From Methylophilaceae bacterium (GTDB taxonomy: Bacteria > Pseudomonadota > Gammaproteobacteria > Burkholderiales > Methylophilaceae): a stretch of 64,000 nt of DNA. Position numbers and translations under genes: made by a program. The stretch spans positions 1 to 64,000 of the forward strand of contig JAFMCB010000001.1 of assembly GCA_017858095.1 (NCBI GenBank). Reading direction: 5' to 3'. Below the pieces are notes generated by a model that searched no databases, was not told where the DNA came from, and saw only the letters and a program-made list of their open reading frames with translations. Shown piece by piece: positions 28,313-38,536 of this stretch; the first letter of the stretch is position 1, and the number at the start of each line of letters is the position of its first letter.

Positions 28313-28346
28313 GTAAATATTATCCCCTTCTCATATAAAAGGTCAA
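28311..28346 (-). promoter_or_regulatory. metZ promoter (sigma-70 type)
   Basis: On the minus strand TTGACC (28341-28346) and GATAAT (28319-28324) are separated by 16 bases, a strong sigma-70 pair. The expected start, 7-8 bases on, falls at about 28311-28312, exactly where stem P1 of the riboswitch begins, so the mRNA would start with the aptamer. The -35 box lies a few bases after the purF stop. Confidence 0.75.
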
Positions 28347-28350
28347 GGCT

Positions 28351-29892
28351 CTAGACGTGCTCTTCTTGCTCAACTCCATAACTCACTAAATTAAGGTCCA
28401 TTTGCGTAGTAGAATTCGTTGGCTTTTCATTTAAATTATCATCCGCGCGAAGCATTTCAATTTTACTTAAATAAGTTTCTGTAATGTCGCCTGTTACATA
28501 ATTTCCATCAAAACATGAGCAATCAAAACTTTTTAAATGCTGGTTTTCTTCAGTGACGGTTGATTTTAAGTCTTCAAGATCCTGATAAATTAGTTTATCA
28601 GCACCAATTTCTTTTAAAATTTCTTCATCTGATCGGTTGTGAGCAAGTAATTCTTGTCTTGATGGCATATCGATTCCATAAACATTGGGGTATCTTACCG
28701 GTGGTGCCGCCGAGGCGAAATAAACTTTATTGGCACCTGCGTCTCTTGCCATTTGAACAATTTCTCTAGAAGTAGTGCCGCGTACAATTGAATCATCAAT
28801 CAATAATACATTTTTATTTCTAAATTCAATTTTGATTGGATTTAACTTCTGCCTTACAGATTTTTTTCTTAATGCTTGACCTGGCATAATGAATGTACGG
28901 CCAATGTATCTATTCTTGACAAAGCCCTCTCTTAAGTCGGCATTAAGTTTTAAGGCAACCTCTTGCGCACAAGGACGACTCGTATCAGGTATTGGAATTA
29001 CTACATCAATGTCTGTCTCACCCCATTCACTAATAATTTTTTTTGCTAATGTCCTTCCCATATTCAAGCGCGTTTGGTAAACCGATACGTTATCAATGAG
29101 GGAATCAGGTCTGGCTAAATATACATATTCAAAGATGCAAGGCGCTCTTTTTTTAGATTTTACGCATTGTTTAGAATAAAAATTGCCATCCAAATCAATG
29201 AAAATGGCCTCTCCTGGCTCAACATCTCGTAACAGCCTAAATCCTAAGACATCAACAGCAACACTTTCAGAGGCAACCACATACTCAGGGCCAGCTTCTG
29301 TCTCCTTAATGCCAATAACCAATGGGCGAATACCATGAGGGTCCCTAAAAGCAAGTAAGCCAAAGTTTGCAATCATTGAAACCACTGCATACGCGCCATT
29401 ACATCGATTAAATACCGAAGTGACAGCGTCAAATATAATGTCGGAAGTTAAGACATTTTTTTGCGTAGACTTTTCTACCGCATGTGCAAAAACATTGAGC
29501 AATACTTCTGAATCAGAATTGGTATTAATATGCCTTAGGTCTTGCTTAAACATATCTTCTTTAAGACGTTCAGAATTTGTTAGGTTGCCATTGTGGCCCA
29601 AGACGATACCGTAAGGTGAATTTACATAAAAAGGCTGCGCTTCGGCGGCTGAAGATGACCCTGCAGTAGGATAACGCACATGACCAATCCCAGCATTTCC
29701 AGTCAAATGTCTCATGTGTCTTGTATGAAAAACATCTTTTACTAACCCATTGCTCTTATGCATGTAAAATCTACCGCCATCACTTGTGACGATTCCTGCG
29801 GCATCCTGCCCACGATGTTGAAGAACAAGCAAACCATCATAAAGCATCTGGTTGACTGGTTCATTAGCTACAATGCCGATTATTCCACACAT
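28351..29892 (-). CDS. purF: Amidophosphoribosyltransferase
   Basis: First committed enzyme of purine synthesis, making phosphoribosylamine from PRPP and glutamine. The N-terminal nucleophile Cys2 follows directly after Met in [11 protein letters not shown], as in forms without a propeptide. The PRPP motif [22 protein letters not shown] is near residue 365. Length 513 aa is normal. The gene ends the long co-directional run from argD and lies 13 bp after cvpA, a classic cvpA-purF pair. The metZ promoter overlaps the region just after its stop. Confidence 0.98.
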   Translation of the reverse strand: MCGIIGIVANEPVNQMLYDGLLVLQHRGQDAAGIVTSDGGRFYMHKSNGLVKDVFHTRHMRHLTGNAGIGHVRYPTAGSSSAAEAQPFYVNSPYGIVLGHNGNLTNSERLKEDMFKQDLRHINTNSDSEVLLNVFAHAVEKSTQKNVLTSDIIFDAVTSVFNRCNGAYAVVSMIANFGLLAFRDPHGIRPLVIGIKETEAGPEYVVASESVAVDVLGFRLLRDVEPGEAIFIDLDGNFYSKQCVKSKKRAPCIFEYVYLARPDSLIDNVSVYQTRLNMGRTLAKKIISEWGETDIDVVIPIPDTSRPCAQEVALKLNADLREGFVKNRYIGRTFIMPGQALRKKSVRQKLNPIKIEFRNKNVLLIDDSIVRGTTSREIVQMARDAGANKVYFASAAPPVRYPNVYGIDMPSRQELLAHNRSDEEILKEIGADKLIYQDLEDLKSTVTEENQHLKSFDCSCFDGNYVTGDITETYLSKIEMLRADDNLNEKPTNSTTQMDLNLVSYGVEQEEHV

Positions 29893-29905
29893 AAATTGAT
29901 CTCAA

Positions 29906-30406
29906 CTAAGTCAGAATATTGTCATATTCTACATGGGTTAACCACTCTTCGGGCAAATAGGGTAAAGTTTTTTCAACGTACTCTTTGATCATTGGAACAA
30001 GTAATGATTTTGAAAGTGTTTCCTTATCAATAAAACGAAAATTTTCTGCAACCAATATTAATAGAAAGGCAATAAGGACACCCCGAATTAAACCAAAAAT
30101 ACTGCCCATTAAAACATTGGTTAATGTTAATCCGACTGTTTTGACAAATTTATTAAGCAATTTAATAAGTATTGATGCGATGATCAAAACAAAAACAAAA
30201 ATTAACAAATAAGCAATAAAATATTTTAGTGAATCATCGAAATCAAATGGGATAAATTTAGAAACAGAGTCACTCAAGATGCTGGAGAAATAAAAAGCTA
30301 GAACCCAGCTAATTATAGCTAGTAATTCTTTAATGAAGCCTCTGAAAATACCAAGTAACGAGGATATGACAATGATAAAAATTATTACATAGTCAATAAA
30401 TAGCAT
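29906..30406 (-). CDS. cvpA: CvpA family membrane protein
   Basis: Inner-membrane protein (166 aa) with about four membrane segments: residues 3-20, 25-45, 62-84 and 100-123. FIDYVIIFIIVISSLLGIFRGFIKELLAIISW (in part GIFRGFIKELLAIISW) is the family start. CvpA was first tied to colicin V export and is now linked to envelope and bile-salt stress, but its molecular function is unknown. It overlaps the SPOR gene by 14 bp and precedes purF by 13 bp; cvpA-purF linkage is conserved widely in proteobacteria. Confidence 0.93.
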   Translation of the reverse strand: MLFIDYVIIFIIVISSLLGIFRGFIKELLAIISWVLAFYFSSILSDSVSKFIPFDFDDSLKYFIAYLLIFVFVLIIASILIKLLNKFVKTVGLTLTNVLMGSIFGLIRGVLIAFLLILVAENFRFIDKETLSKSLLVPMIKEYVEKTLPYLPEEWLTHVEYDNILT

Positions 30407-30923
30407 TAATATTCTTAACCTTTATCATGCCTGGTAGGTTTGCGCTTTTAATTTTTGACAGCGCTTGTTTTGCCTCATTTTGACTCTCAAAAGATTTTGT
30501 AACGAGCTTTACTTTTTCTTTACCGTCAAATTCAATTACCTCGACTTGCGCTTCAAGTCCCAAACCTTTAATAGATTGTAGTAATTTTTCCGCATTTGCT
30601 TGATTGTTAAAGATGCCTATCTGAATCAAATAAACCTTCTTTGTAGTTTCTATTTTTTCTGAAACAATTATGTTTTCGTTATCCTCTTCTATTTTCTTTA
30701 CAGTTTTAAAAAATGTATCGGGTGATTGGTTGATTTCATCATCACCCATTTGCATAAAAGAAACTTTTACATTTTTATTCAACTCTTTAACTTGAGAACG
30801 ATCTTGCAAAAAAAATATTGAGAGCGAGAATAAAATAATAAGGATAGTTACAGCACCAACTAAACGACGCTTCGCTCTTTTTATTAATATACTTTCGTGT
30901 AATGAATCATTATTTGCCACCAT
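30393..30923 (-). CDS. SPOR-domain membrane protein
   Basis: Bitopic inner-membrane protein, 176 aa: a short basic cytosolic start (LIKRAKRRLVGA), one membrane segment at about 20-38, a periplasmic linker, and a C-terminal SPOR domain at 95-175 (VYLIQIGIFNNQANAEKLLQSIKGLGLEA). SPOR domains bind glycan strands lacking stem peptides at the division septum, so the protein likely sits at midcell, like DedD. Its place between folC and cvpA matches the position of dedD. It shares one base with the folC stop (TAATG). Confidence 0.9.
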   Translation of the reverse strand: MVANNDSLHESILIKRAKRRLVGAVTILIILFSLSIFFLQDRSQVKELNKNVKVSFMQMGDDEINQSPDTFFKTVKKIEEDNENIIVSEKIETTKKVYLIQIGIFNNQANAEKLLQSIKGLGLEAQVEVIEFDGKEKVKLVTKSFESQNEAKQALSKIKSANLPGMIKVKNINAIY

Positions 30924-32191
30924 TAATGAATTGCCCTCGACTCGTCTATTGTATAAAAAGATCCAAACACTATTATATTATCATTTTCCTTGCAATTTTC
31001 TAATGCTGATTGATAAGCTTGTTCAATGTTTTGATAGGTTTTTATTATTGAATTTGGGTGAATTCTTTTGATAGAACTCTCAAGTTGATCTATCTTAAGT
31101 GCCCGTGTATTTTTTAACTCAGCAATGTGCCACTGATCAACCCCATCAAATAATTCAATAATTTTTTCATATTCTTTATCTCGCAAAATGGAAAATACAG
31201 CTTTTAGTATTCCCTCATTTCGATTTTCTTTTAGAATTTTCAATAAATTTTCAGCTGCCGCGAAATTATGTGCTACATCAATAATTAAACATGGATTCCT
31301 CGAGAGAATTTCAGCTCTTGCTGAGAGGATCGTTCGTTGTATGCCTTTTGTAATATCAGCATCAGAAATAGGAAAAAAATTTCTTAACATCTCTACGCAA
31401 CGAATTGTCCCTGCCATATTTTGAACCTGAACCTGGCTGGTGTTTGCCAGAAGCTCATTCAAATCAATTTCTACCATATTACTTTTATAGGTAGAAACTT
31501 TATTGTCAATATCAAGCCCATAATCTTCTCCTAAGCAAGAGACCATGGTGCCAATTTTTTTTGCATGATTAAGGATGCTTTTAGGGATATTTTTAAAGTT
31601 AATTATGCCGGGTGTATTGGGTCGTAAAATACCAGCTTTTTCAAATCCTATTTCTTCAAGTGAATTGCCAAGATAATCTTGATGGTCAAAACTTATAGAG
31701 GAAATGATACTTACTGCAGGATCAAAAATATTGACAGCATCTAATCGCCCGCCCAAGCCAACTTCCATAATACATACATCCACTTTATTTTTCACAAAAA
31801 GATGCATGGCTGCTAATGTAGTAATCTCAAAAAATGTAATGCTTGTGTCACCTCTAACAGATTCAATAAAGTGAATTGATTTAACAATATCTTTATCTGT
31901 AACTTCTTCTTTATTAATACAAATTCGTTCATTAAATCTATGGATATGCGGAGAGGTATAACAAGCTACCTTTAAATTTGCTTGGCATAAAATTGATTCA
32001 AGGTATCTACAAATTGAGCCTTTTCCATTTGTGCCTGCGACAGTAATAATAGGAAATGAAGGATTAATTTTTGCTTTATTTTTAACAGATTCAACGCGCT
32101 CTAAACCAAGTTCAATTTGAGAGGGATGTATCTTTTCTAGATAATTTAACCAACAACCTAAATTGTCAGATAAATCAGGTTTTATTTTCAC
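30923..32191 (-). CDS. folC: Bifunctional dihydrofolate / folylpolyglutamate synthase
   Basis: Adds glutamate to dihydropteroate and to folates. The ATP loop [18 protein letters not shown] is near residue 52, followed by the Mur-ligase signature [16 protein letters not shown] and FDHQDYLGN. Length 422 aa is normal. It overlaps accD by 4 bp and the SPOR gene by 1 bp. Polyglutamylated folate is needed by Fhs, so it contributes to C1 flow, though the gene is part of the general biosynthetic cluster. Confidence 0.96.
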   Translation of the reverse strand: MKIKPDLSDNLGCWLNYLEKIHPSQIELGLERVESVKNKAKINPSFPIITVAGTNGKGSICRYLESILCQANLKVACYTSPHIHRFNERICINKEEVTDKDIVKSIHFIESVRGDTSITFFEITTLAAMHLFVKNKVDVCIMEVGLGGRLDAVNIFDPAVSIISSISFDHQDYLGNSLEEIGFEKAGILRPNTPGIINFKNIPKSILNHAKKIGTMVSCLGEDYGLDIDNKVSTYKSNMVEIDLNELLANTSQVQVQNMAGTIRCVEMLRNFFPISDADITKGIQRTILSARAEILSRNPCLIIDVAHNFAAAENLLKILKENRNEGILKAVFSILRDKEYEKIIELFDGVDQWHIAELKNTRALKIDQLESSIKRIHPNSIIKTYQNIEQAYQSALENCKENDNIIVFGSFYTIDESRAIH

Positions 32192-33045
32192 TGACTTACT
32201 TTTAAATGCATCAATAGATCTGAGAGAGTTTTTTTCATTTCTCTTCTATCAACAATCATATCAATCGCGCCGTGCTCTAATAAGAACTCCGCTCTTTGGA
32301 ATCCCTCAGGCAGCTTTTCTCGGACAGTTTGCTCTATAACTCGCGGCCCAGCAAAGCCAATTAATGCCTTAGGTTCAGCGATAATTATATCCCCCAACAT
32401 AGCAAAGCTTGCTGAAACTCCACCCATAGTAGGATCTGCAAGGATTGAAATAAAAGGTAATTTTTTTTCACTCAATTTTGTTAATACAGCACTTGTTTTC
32501 GCCATTTGCATAAGGGAAATTAATCCTTCTTGCATTCTCGCGCCCCCACTTGAGGCAACACATATAAAAGCACAATTATTCTTTATGGCCTGGCTGACAC
32601 CTTGAACAAATTTCTCACCGACAACAGAGCCCATCGACCCGCCTAAAAAATTAAACTCGAATGCTGAAATAACTACTGGCTGAGATTCTATAAAACCCTC
32701 AAAAACAACTAGTGCATCATTTTCCTTGGTTGCACTCTTTGCTGCCGACAAACGATCTTTGTAGGGTTTAGTATCCTTGAATTTTAAAGGGTCCGTGGGT
32801 TTAATATTTAACCCAATCTCATTCCTTCCAGGACGATCAAGGATAAGGTCAATTCGGTCCCTTGCTTTTAATCGGTTATGATGTCCACAATTTGGGCATA
32901 CATCAAAATTTTTTTCTAAATCATCATTGTATAAAACTGATTGGCATGAGGCGCATTTATGCCATAAACCCTCAGGCATACTCTTTCTTAAACTGCCCAC
33001 CATTTTTTTAATTTTTGGTGGCATTACATTTTTTAACCAACTCAA
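32188..33045 (-). CDS. accD: Acetyl-CoA carboxylase, carboxyltransferase beta subunit
   Basis: Beta subunit of the carboxyltransferase that makes malonyl-CoA for fatty acids. The N-terminal four-Cys zinc ribbon is visible: CASCQSVLY and [11 protein letters not shown] at residues 31-56. The crotonase-like core has [20 protein letters not shown] and [13 protein letters not shown]. Length 285 aa is normal. The AccA partner is not in the window. It lies 14 bp after trpA and overlaps folC by 4 bp, the usual betaproteobacterial trpA-accD-folC order. Confidence 0.98.
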   Translation of the reverse strand: MSWLKNVMPPKIKKMVGSLRKSMPEGLWHKCASCQSVLYNDDLEKNFDVCPNCGHHNRLKARDRIDLILDRPGRNEIGLNIKPTDPLKFKDTKPYKDRLSAAKSATKENDALVVFEGFIESQPVVISAFEFNFLGGSMGSVVGEKFVQGVSQAIKNNCAFICVASSGGARMQEGLISLMQMAKTSAVLTKLSEKKLPFISILADPTMGGVSASFAMLGDIIIAEPKALIGFAGPRVIEQTVREKLPEGFQRAEFLLEHGAIDMIVDRREMKKTLSDLLMHLKVSQ

Positions 33046-33059
33046 CTTAATATCCCCTT

Positions 33060-33854
33060 TTACGCAATAGCTTGCTTCATTTCAGTCATTAGTTTTTTTA
33101 TGTTTGATATTAAATCTGCACGGCTTGAATTTTCAATTTCCTGGACAATACGACTGCCTATAACAACTGCATCAGATATCAAGGCAACTTCTTTTGCCGT
33201 TTTGGCATCCCTTACCCCAAATCCAACTCCTATAGGAAGTTTTGTATATCTTTTAATGTTTCGAACTCGCTCTGTAACTTGATCTATGTCAATATTTGCA
33301 GATCCTGTAACCCCTTTCAATGAAACATAATAAATAAATCCAGTGGCTTGTTCAATTATTAGCTTAATACGTTTATCTTCAGTGGTTGGTGAGAGCAAAA
33401 AGATAGTATCAATATTTTTTTCTTTTAATTTCTCAACAAATGATTTTGCTTCTTCCGGGGGGTAATCTACAGTTATTACCCCATCAACATGCGCTTCATG
33501 AATTAATTGGATAAATAAATCAATGCCAATAGCCTCCATTGGGTTGGCATAGCCCATCAAAATTATAGGGGTATGCTTATTTTTTTGTCTAAATTCTTTT
33601 ACTATTTCAATTGTTTTTTTAATACCCACATTGTTTGCAATTGCCCTCTCACTCGCTCTTTGAATAACCGGTCCATCAGCCATGGGGTCGGTAAAGGGGA
33701 TTCCTAATTCAATCATATCAGCACCTGCATCAACCAAGGTGTGCAATATTTCAATTGTCATCTCGGGGTCAGGGTCCCCAGCAGTTATGAAAGGAATTAG
33801 GGCCTTACTTTGTTTTTTATCAAGACTATCAAAAACTGATTTAATTTTAGACAT
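33060..33854 (-). CDS. trpA: Tryptophan synthase alpha subunit
   Basis: Cleaves indole-3-glycerol phosphate to indole, which passes through a tunnel to TrpB. The catalytic Glu is in [26 protein letters not shown], and the Asp in [14 protein letters not shown]. The C-terminal [15 protein letters not shown] phosphate site is present. Length 264 aa is normal. It starts directly at the trpB stop with no spacer, as expected for subunits of one complex. Confidence 0.98.
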   Translation of the reverse strand: MSKIKSVFDSLDKKQSKALIPFITAGDPDPEMTIEILHTLVDAGADMIELGIPFTDPMADGPVIQRASERAIANNVGIKKTIEIVKEFRQKNKHTPIILMGYANPMEAIGIDLFIQLIHEAHVDGVITVDYPPEEAKSFVEKLKEKNIDTIFLLSPTTEDKRIKLIIEQATGFIYYVSLKGVTGSANIDIDQVTERVRNIKRYTKLPIGVGFGVRDAKTAKEVALISDAVVIGSRIVQEIENSSRADLISNIKKLMTEMKQAIA

Positions 33855-35057
33855 TTATAAAGTAATTCCAGCCAAATTAGCAACTGTATTGATATCTTTA
33901 TCTCCCCTACCGGACAAATTGACTAAAATAATTTGATCTGGATCCATTTCTTTTGCAAGTTTTTCCGCATGCGCAAGGGCGTGACTTGTTTCAAGCGCAG
34001 GAATAATTCCTTCAACACGACACAAATTATGAAAAGCAGCCATCGCTTCGTCATCTGTAACAGCAACATATTCAGCACGGCCCGAATCTTTTAACCAGGC
34101 ATGTTCTGGCCCTACGCCAGGATAATCAAGTCCCGCAGATACGGAATGTGTCTCAATAATTTGACCTTCTTCATTTTGCATCAAATAAGTACGGTTACCA
34201 TGCAGTACCCCAATCGCGCTATTTGAGGATAATGGAGCTGCATGCTTGCCGGTCTCAAGTCCATGTCCAGCTGCTTCAACTCCAATCAAACGGACATTTT
34301 CTTGTTCAATGTATGGATAAAAAATTCCCATCGCATTCGATCCTCCACCAACACAAGCTAAAATTGCATCCGGTTGTCGATCACAAAGTTCAAGCATTTG
34401 GCTCTTACATTCTTTGCCGACAACAGAATTAAAATCCCTGACCATCATAGGATAAGGGTGAGGTCCTGCTACGGTTCCAATAATATAAAAAGTATTTGAA
34501 ACATTCGTCACCCAATCACGTAAAGCTTCATTTAAAGCATCTTTTAGTGTTTTTGAACCGCTCTCAACCGGGACAACTTGTGCGCCTAATAGCTTCATAC
34601 GGTAAACATTTGGCGATTGTCGCTTGACATCCTCAAGCCCCATATAAACTACACATTCAAGTCCTAATCGTGCGGCAATTGTAGCAGTTGCTACGCCATG
34701 CTGCCCTGCACCAGTCTCTGCAATAACTCTTGGTTTACCCATTTTTTTTGCCAATAAGGCTTGTCCAACTGTGTTATTTACTTTGTGTGCACCAGTGTGG
34801 TTTAAGTCCTCTCGCTTTAGATATATTTTTGCACCACCAATTTTTTTAGTTAATCTTTCGGCAAAATATATAGGGCTGGGTCGTCCAACAAAATGTTTTA
34901 AATCATGATGAAATTCAGCAAGGAAATCAGGATCATTTTTGTATTTTGCATACATGTCACGAAGCTCATCAAGTGCTTCGATTAATGTTTCTGCAACAAA
35001 AGTGCCGCCAAACTGACCAAAATGACCAAATTGATCAGGTAAATCATATGCTTGCAT
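33855..35057 (-). CDS. trpB: Tryptophan synthase beta subunit
   Basis: PLP subunit joining indole and serine into tryptophan. The PLP lysine is in [23 protein letters not shown] near residue 90, and the phosphate-binding loop [10 protein letters not shown] near residue 235. Length 400 aa and the short N-terminus place it in the TrpB1 group that pairs with TrpA. It overlaps the end of trpF by 14 bp and abuts trpA, so the three form one translational block. Confidence 0.98.
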   Translation of the reverse strand: MQAYDLPDQFGHFGQFGGTFVAETLIEALDELRDMYAKYKNDPDFLAEFHHDLKHFVGRPSPIYFAERLTKKIGGAKIYLKREDLNHTGAHKVNNTVGQALLAKKMGKPRVIAETGAGQHGVATATIAARLGLECVVYMGLEDVKRQSPNVYRMKLLGAQVVPVESGSKTLKDALNEALRDWVTNVSNTFYIIGTVAGPHPYPMMVRDFNSVVGKECKSQMLELCDRQPDAILACVGGGSNAMGIFYPYIEQENVRLIGVEAAGHGLETGKHAAPLSSNSAIGVLHGNRTYLMQNEEGQIIETHSVSAGLDYPGVGPEHAWLKDSGRAEYVAVTDDEAMAAFHNLCRVEGIIPALETSHALAHAEKLAKEMDPDQIILVNLSGRGDKDINTVANLAGITL

Positions 35058-35664
35058 GTTTAACTCCCAGGATAAATTCTTTCATTTTTTTAAAATCTTT
35101 TTTTCCTTTAGTAATTTCTACGCCCCCACTCACATCAACAGCATAGGGTTGATGTTGATTGATAAGCAAACTAATATTTTCGTTATTAAGACCACCAGCA
35201 ATAATTAAAGGTTTTAAAGAGTCTTGAGGAATTAAATTCCAATCAAATATTATTCCTGTTCCACCCCTTGCGCTATCAGAAAAAGCATCCAAAAGTAAAG
35301 CTGCGGCACTATTATAATTATTACAGCATTCTACCAAATTAAAGTGGCTCTTTACTTGAAAAGCTTTAATATACCTTCTATTAAATTGCAAGCAAAATTC
35401 TTCGGATTCATCCCCATGAAACTGTAAAATATCGACGCCCGAACGCGTAATACTTTTTTTCACCTCATCTATTGAGGCATTAACAAATAATCCTACTGAG
35501 GTAACAAATGCGGGTAATTTTTTAATAATTTCACCTGCATCCGCAGGATTAATATACCTTGGGCTGTCTTTTACAAAAACAAAACCAAGTGCATCTGCAC
35601 CTAAGCTACATGCGTCTAATGCATCATTTAAATTTGTAATTCCACATATTTTTACTTTAATCAT
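35044..35664 (-). CDS. trpF: Phosphoribosylanthranilate isomerase
   Basis: Amadori rearrangement step of tryptophan synthesis on a small (206 aa) beta-alpha barrel. The general base Cys is in [13 protein letters not shown] at residue 8, and the general acid Asp in FHGDESEEF or near [10 protein letters not shown] at the phosphate-binding C-terminus. Length is normal for a free-standing enzyme. It overlaps truA by 4 bp and trpB by 14 bp, the standard truA-trpF-trpB order. Confidence 0.96.
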   Translation of the reverse strand: MIKVKICGITNLNDALDACSLGADALGFVFVKDSPRYINPADAGEIIKKLPAFVTSVGLFVNASIDEVKKSITRSGVDILQFHGDESEEFCLQFNRRYIKAFQVKSHFNLVECCNNYNSAAALLLDAFSDSARGGTGIIFDWNLIPQDSLKPLIIAGGLNNENISLLINQHQPYAVDVSGGVEITKGKKDFKKMKEFILGVKHASI

Positions 35665-36449
35665 GAGTGAAATATATTAACTGAGTTATTTGATTGGGGT
35701 ATCTTCCAAGCATCATCATACTTGATATTTGTGAGATATAAACCATTTGGCATGAATGTTGGGGGAGCCAAACGTCGATCTTTTTTTGTAAATAACTCGT
35801 CAATGTAACTTAATTCTTTTTCTTTGCGAGCAATGACTATTAGTGTTGCTATCATATTTCTGATTTGATGGTGCAAAAAACCGTTCGCTTTTATAGTAAA
35901 TAGGTAAAAATTAGAAAAGAATTCACATTGAAAAAGGGAGATGTTACGAACTGGGGAAAGCGCCTGGCATTCCGAAGAACGAAAGGAACTAAAATCATGT
36001 TCTCCCACAAATTTTTTACATGCAGCATTTATTAAATTATTATCTAGCTGATAATAAGTCCACCCTGCGAGACCACTAAGTAAGGCTGAATGTGATGATC
36101 GGTAATGCAATAAATATTGATATTCACGCTCTACAACAGAATGTCTAGCATGGAACTCTTGGCTGATCTCTTTTGCCCATTTAATTCGAATACTCTCTGG
36201 TAAAAACGAATTTAAACCTTTTACCCATGCTGTAATTGGTCGAACAGCATTTATATCAAAATGGAATACTTGACCTAAGGCATGCACACCTGTATCTGTT
36301 CTTCCAGCTGCATGAGTATCAATCTTTTCATCTGAAATTGAAAAAATAGCTTTTTCAATCTCACTTTGAATAGTTATAACATTAGGTTGTTTTTGCCAAC
36401 CATGAAAATATTGGCCAAGATACTCTACTTCGGCAACAACGCGTCTCAT
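35661..36449 (-). CDS. truA: tRNA pseudouridine(38-40) synthase
   Basis: Modifies uridines 38-40 in the anticodon stem-loop of many tRNAs. The catalytic Asp is in AAGRTDTGVHALGQVFHFD near residue 52, and the C-terminal FLHHQIRNMI motif follows. Length 262 aa is normal. It overlaps by 4 bp on both sides, with the membrane-protein gene upstream and trpF downstream, so its translation is likely coupled to both. Confidence 0.96.
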   Translation of the reverse strand: MRRVVAEVEYLGQYFHGWQKQPNVITIQSEIEKAIFSISDEKIDTHAAGRTDTGVHALGQVFHFDINAVRPITAWVKGLNSFLPESIRIKWAKEISQEFHARHSVVEREYQYLLHYRSSHSALLSGLAGWTYYQLDNNLINAACKKFVGEHDFSSFRSSECQALSPVRNISLFQCEFFSNFYLFTIKANGFLHHQIRNMIATLIVIARKEKELSYIDELFTKKDRRLAPPTFMPNGLYLTNIKYDDAWKIPQSNNSVNIFHS

Positions 36450-37060
36450 AAAAAAACACCAATAAGTGAAGCCACAGATACAAAAATTACTATCCAGATA
36501 AAATCTATATGATTTAGTGCAACACTCTCTGGCATTATTTTTACCTCTGCCTGATAATCTTTTGCTAATATTTTTTTAAGTTCCGACGTGAAAGTAGAAA
36601 ATTTAAACTGATAATTTTTAAATAATTCAAAATATTCAAATGTTAAAAATAAACGTGCGGAAAGACGATCCTTGTTTAATCCAAAGAAACTAAAAAAATC
36701 AGCAAATTTAATTATTTTTACGATCAAATACTTTTTCGGTAAAACAGACATCATAATTGCCACCAGTGAAAAAATATTTAATAGTCTTAGCGAATTAAAA
36801 AATGCCTGCGCTATTCCTTCGTAACTGACTGAAATGAAATAATAATAAAATAATATTTCACCTGGAATAGATAAAGCGTAAATAAGAATAAGCGAAAGAA
36901 GAAAAAATTTAATCCTGTAAAAAATATGGGTTATTGATACCTTAGTTTTTAAGCTAACTAAAAATAAAAATAGAAACAAAATCATTTGATGCGATAAGCT
37001 GAATGAGGAAATAAAGATTAATAAAAGTAATCCTAAAAATAGAACTAGGTTATTTAACAT
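36446..37060 (-). CDS. Polytopic membrane protein, CbiQ/EcfT-like
   Basis: A 204-residue protein with about five hydrophobic segments: residues 3-18, 24-38, 48-70, 88-108 and a last one near 185-203. Between segments 3 and 4 the pattern PGEILFYYYFISVSYEGIAQAFFNSLRLLNIFSLVAIMM resembles the T component of energy-coupling-factor (ECF) transporters. The usual Ala-Arg-Gly coupling motifs are not clear, and no ATPase or substrate subunit is near. The match is from memory of the family pattern, so it may instead be an unrelated membrane protein. It overlaps truA by 4 bp. Confidence 0.55.
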   Translation of the reverse strand: MLNNLVLFLGLLLLIFISSFSLSHQMILFLFLFLVSLKTKVSITHIFYRIKFFLLSLILIYALSIPGEILFYYYFISVSYEGIAQAFFNSLRLLNIFSLVAIMMSVLPKKYLIVKIIKFADFFSFFGLNKDRLSARLFLTFEYFELFKNYQFKFSTFTSELKKILAKDYQAEVKIMPESVALNHIDFIWIVIFVSVASLIGVFL

Positions 37061-37081
37061 CAGATTAAATCAAAAAATCAC

Positions 37082-38533
37082 TTAATTAGAATTATCTTTA
37101 TTTTTTTTGTAAATATAGGCATCAACGCTTGTCATGTTATTCACATTTTCTTCGTTCGAATCATTGACGATAGATGTAGGGTCAATTTGGACTGGCTCTT
37201 CCAGTGGGCTAACTTTTAAATCATCTGACTTAGCTTCATTTGGCTGAAACGAATAGTTCTCAGGTTCAAAGCGAGTGCTTTCTGCAACTGAGTCATTTTC
37301 ATTAGTTGTGTATTCTGTATTAGAAATTGGGTTTTTAACTTGTTTTAATTTTGCTTTTTTCTTGGATAAATAAACTAAGAAAATTCCTAGGGTCGCAAAC
37401 ACCACTAAAAGGAGGTTCATTAGAATTGGGTTCGACTCGGTTTCGGTTGGGTCATCAATAATTACCTCTTCGATGATTGGTTTATCCTCATTGATAATTG
37501 ATGACTCAAATTCCTCAGATGCAATATTACTTTTTTCGCTATCAAGCTGAATTTCTTTGATAATATTATCTTTCTCTTTGCTTATCGAATTTGTTTTGTC
37601 TGATGTAATATCCTGAGCAGGCTTTGACTCACTTTCGGTGTTTTCTAAATTTTTTGCTGCATCATTTGAGTTTTGTTGAATACCTTGGTCAGGTTCTGTT
37701 GTTTCAATTTTTTTCGTGGATGTTTTATTGGGCTTATTTTGTTTCACAGTTTTTTTGGAATTAATTTCACTCCATTGCATATTTTGTTCACGTAATATTT
37801 TTCGAGCATCCAGATGGCTTAATTTTTCAAAATATTGCTTAGTTGGAAGTATTAATTTCTTTCCTTTTATTAAGCCATTCATATTCTCTTTTGCGAAGGC
37901 TTGAGGATTCATTTGAAAAATTGCAACTGCTATTTGTTCTGTGGTTATACCAGCTATACTATTTTCTCTTGCAATTTGAAATAATGTTTTACCAGCTTTT
38001 GCAATTGTAGTTTTTGTTTTTAATGGTGTAGAAGTGTCATTTTTTTTCGACTCAGATTTCTTAATTTCCTGAAGTTGTGCTTCTTTTTTGGTAATAGGTT
38101 TTATTTCATCTTTTTTTGAAATATCGGATTGCTTTGTTGCCGTGGTTGGTACCGGGTCTAAAAGAACTGTAAATTCTCTTAAACTTCTTCCTTTTTCTGA
38201 TTCAATTTGCAGGAGCAAATCTATGTAGGACTCTTTAATTGGTAAATCAGTTACGAGTTCAATAACAAATTTATCACCAACTTTTTTGAGCTTAACATTA
38301 ATTTGATCATGCACGGGTAAGCGCGGGATTCCTGCGGCATCATAATCTATTTTAGGGGCAATAGATGGCTTTAATGCTTCTATCTTATCGTCTTTAGCTA
38401 AAGATAGATCTACCTGCATTAGCAACGGTGTATCTTGGTAAGACAGGAGTTTAAATGTACCAATTTGAAGCGCAAAGAGTGCTTGGCTTAAACTCAGAAA
38501 AAAAACAATAAATAATATTTTTATGTGTTTCAT
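37082..38533 (-). CDS. FimV-like peptidoglycan-binding membrane protein
   Basis: Signal peptide at 1-22 (IKILFIVFFLSLSQALFA), then the FimV N-terminal domain (QIGTFKLLSYQDTPLLMQVDLSL, residues 23-130), a LysM domain near 172-218 (TIAKAGKTLFQIARENSI) with the FimV-type QMNPQAFAKENMNGLIKGKKL, a low-complexity charged linker rich in Glu, Lys and Ser, and one membrane segment near 373-390. At 483 aa it is about half the size of Pseudomonas FimV, and the tail is too short for the usual C-terminal TPR domain. Probably an inner-membrane protein reaching the cell wall. Confidence 0.85.
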   Translation of the reverse strand: MKHIKILFIVFFLSLSQALFALQIGTFKLLSYQDTPLLMQVDLSLAKDDKIEALKPSIAPKIDYDAAGIPRLPVHDQINVKLKKVGDKFVIELVTDLPIKESYIDLLLQIESEKGRSLREFTVLLDPVPTTATKQSDISKKDEIKPITKKEAQLQEIKKSESKKNDTSTPLKTKTTIAKAGKTLFQIARENSIAGITTEQIAVAIFQMNPQAFAKENMNGLIKGKKLILPTKQYFEKLSHLDARKILREQNMQWSEINSKKTVKQNKPNKTSTKKIETTEPDQGIQQNSNDAAKNLENTESESKPAQDITSDKTNSISKEKDNIIKEIQLDSEKSNIASEEFESSIINEDKPIIEEVIIDDPTETESNPILMNLLLVVFATLGIFLVYLSKKKAKLKQVKNPISNTEYTTNENDSVAESTRFEPENYSFQPNEAKSDDLKVSPLEEPVQIDPTSIVNDSNEENVNNMTSVDAYIYKKNKDNSN

Positions 38534-38536
38534 ATT

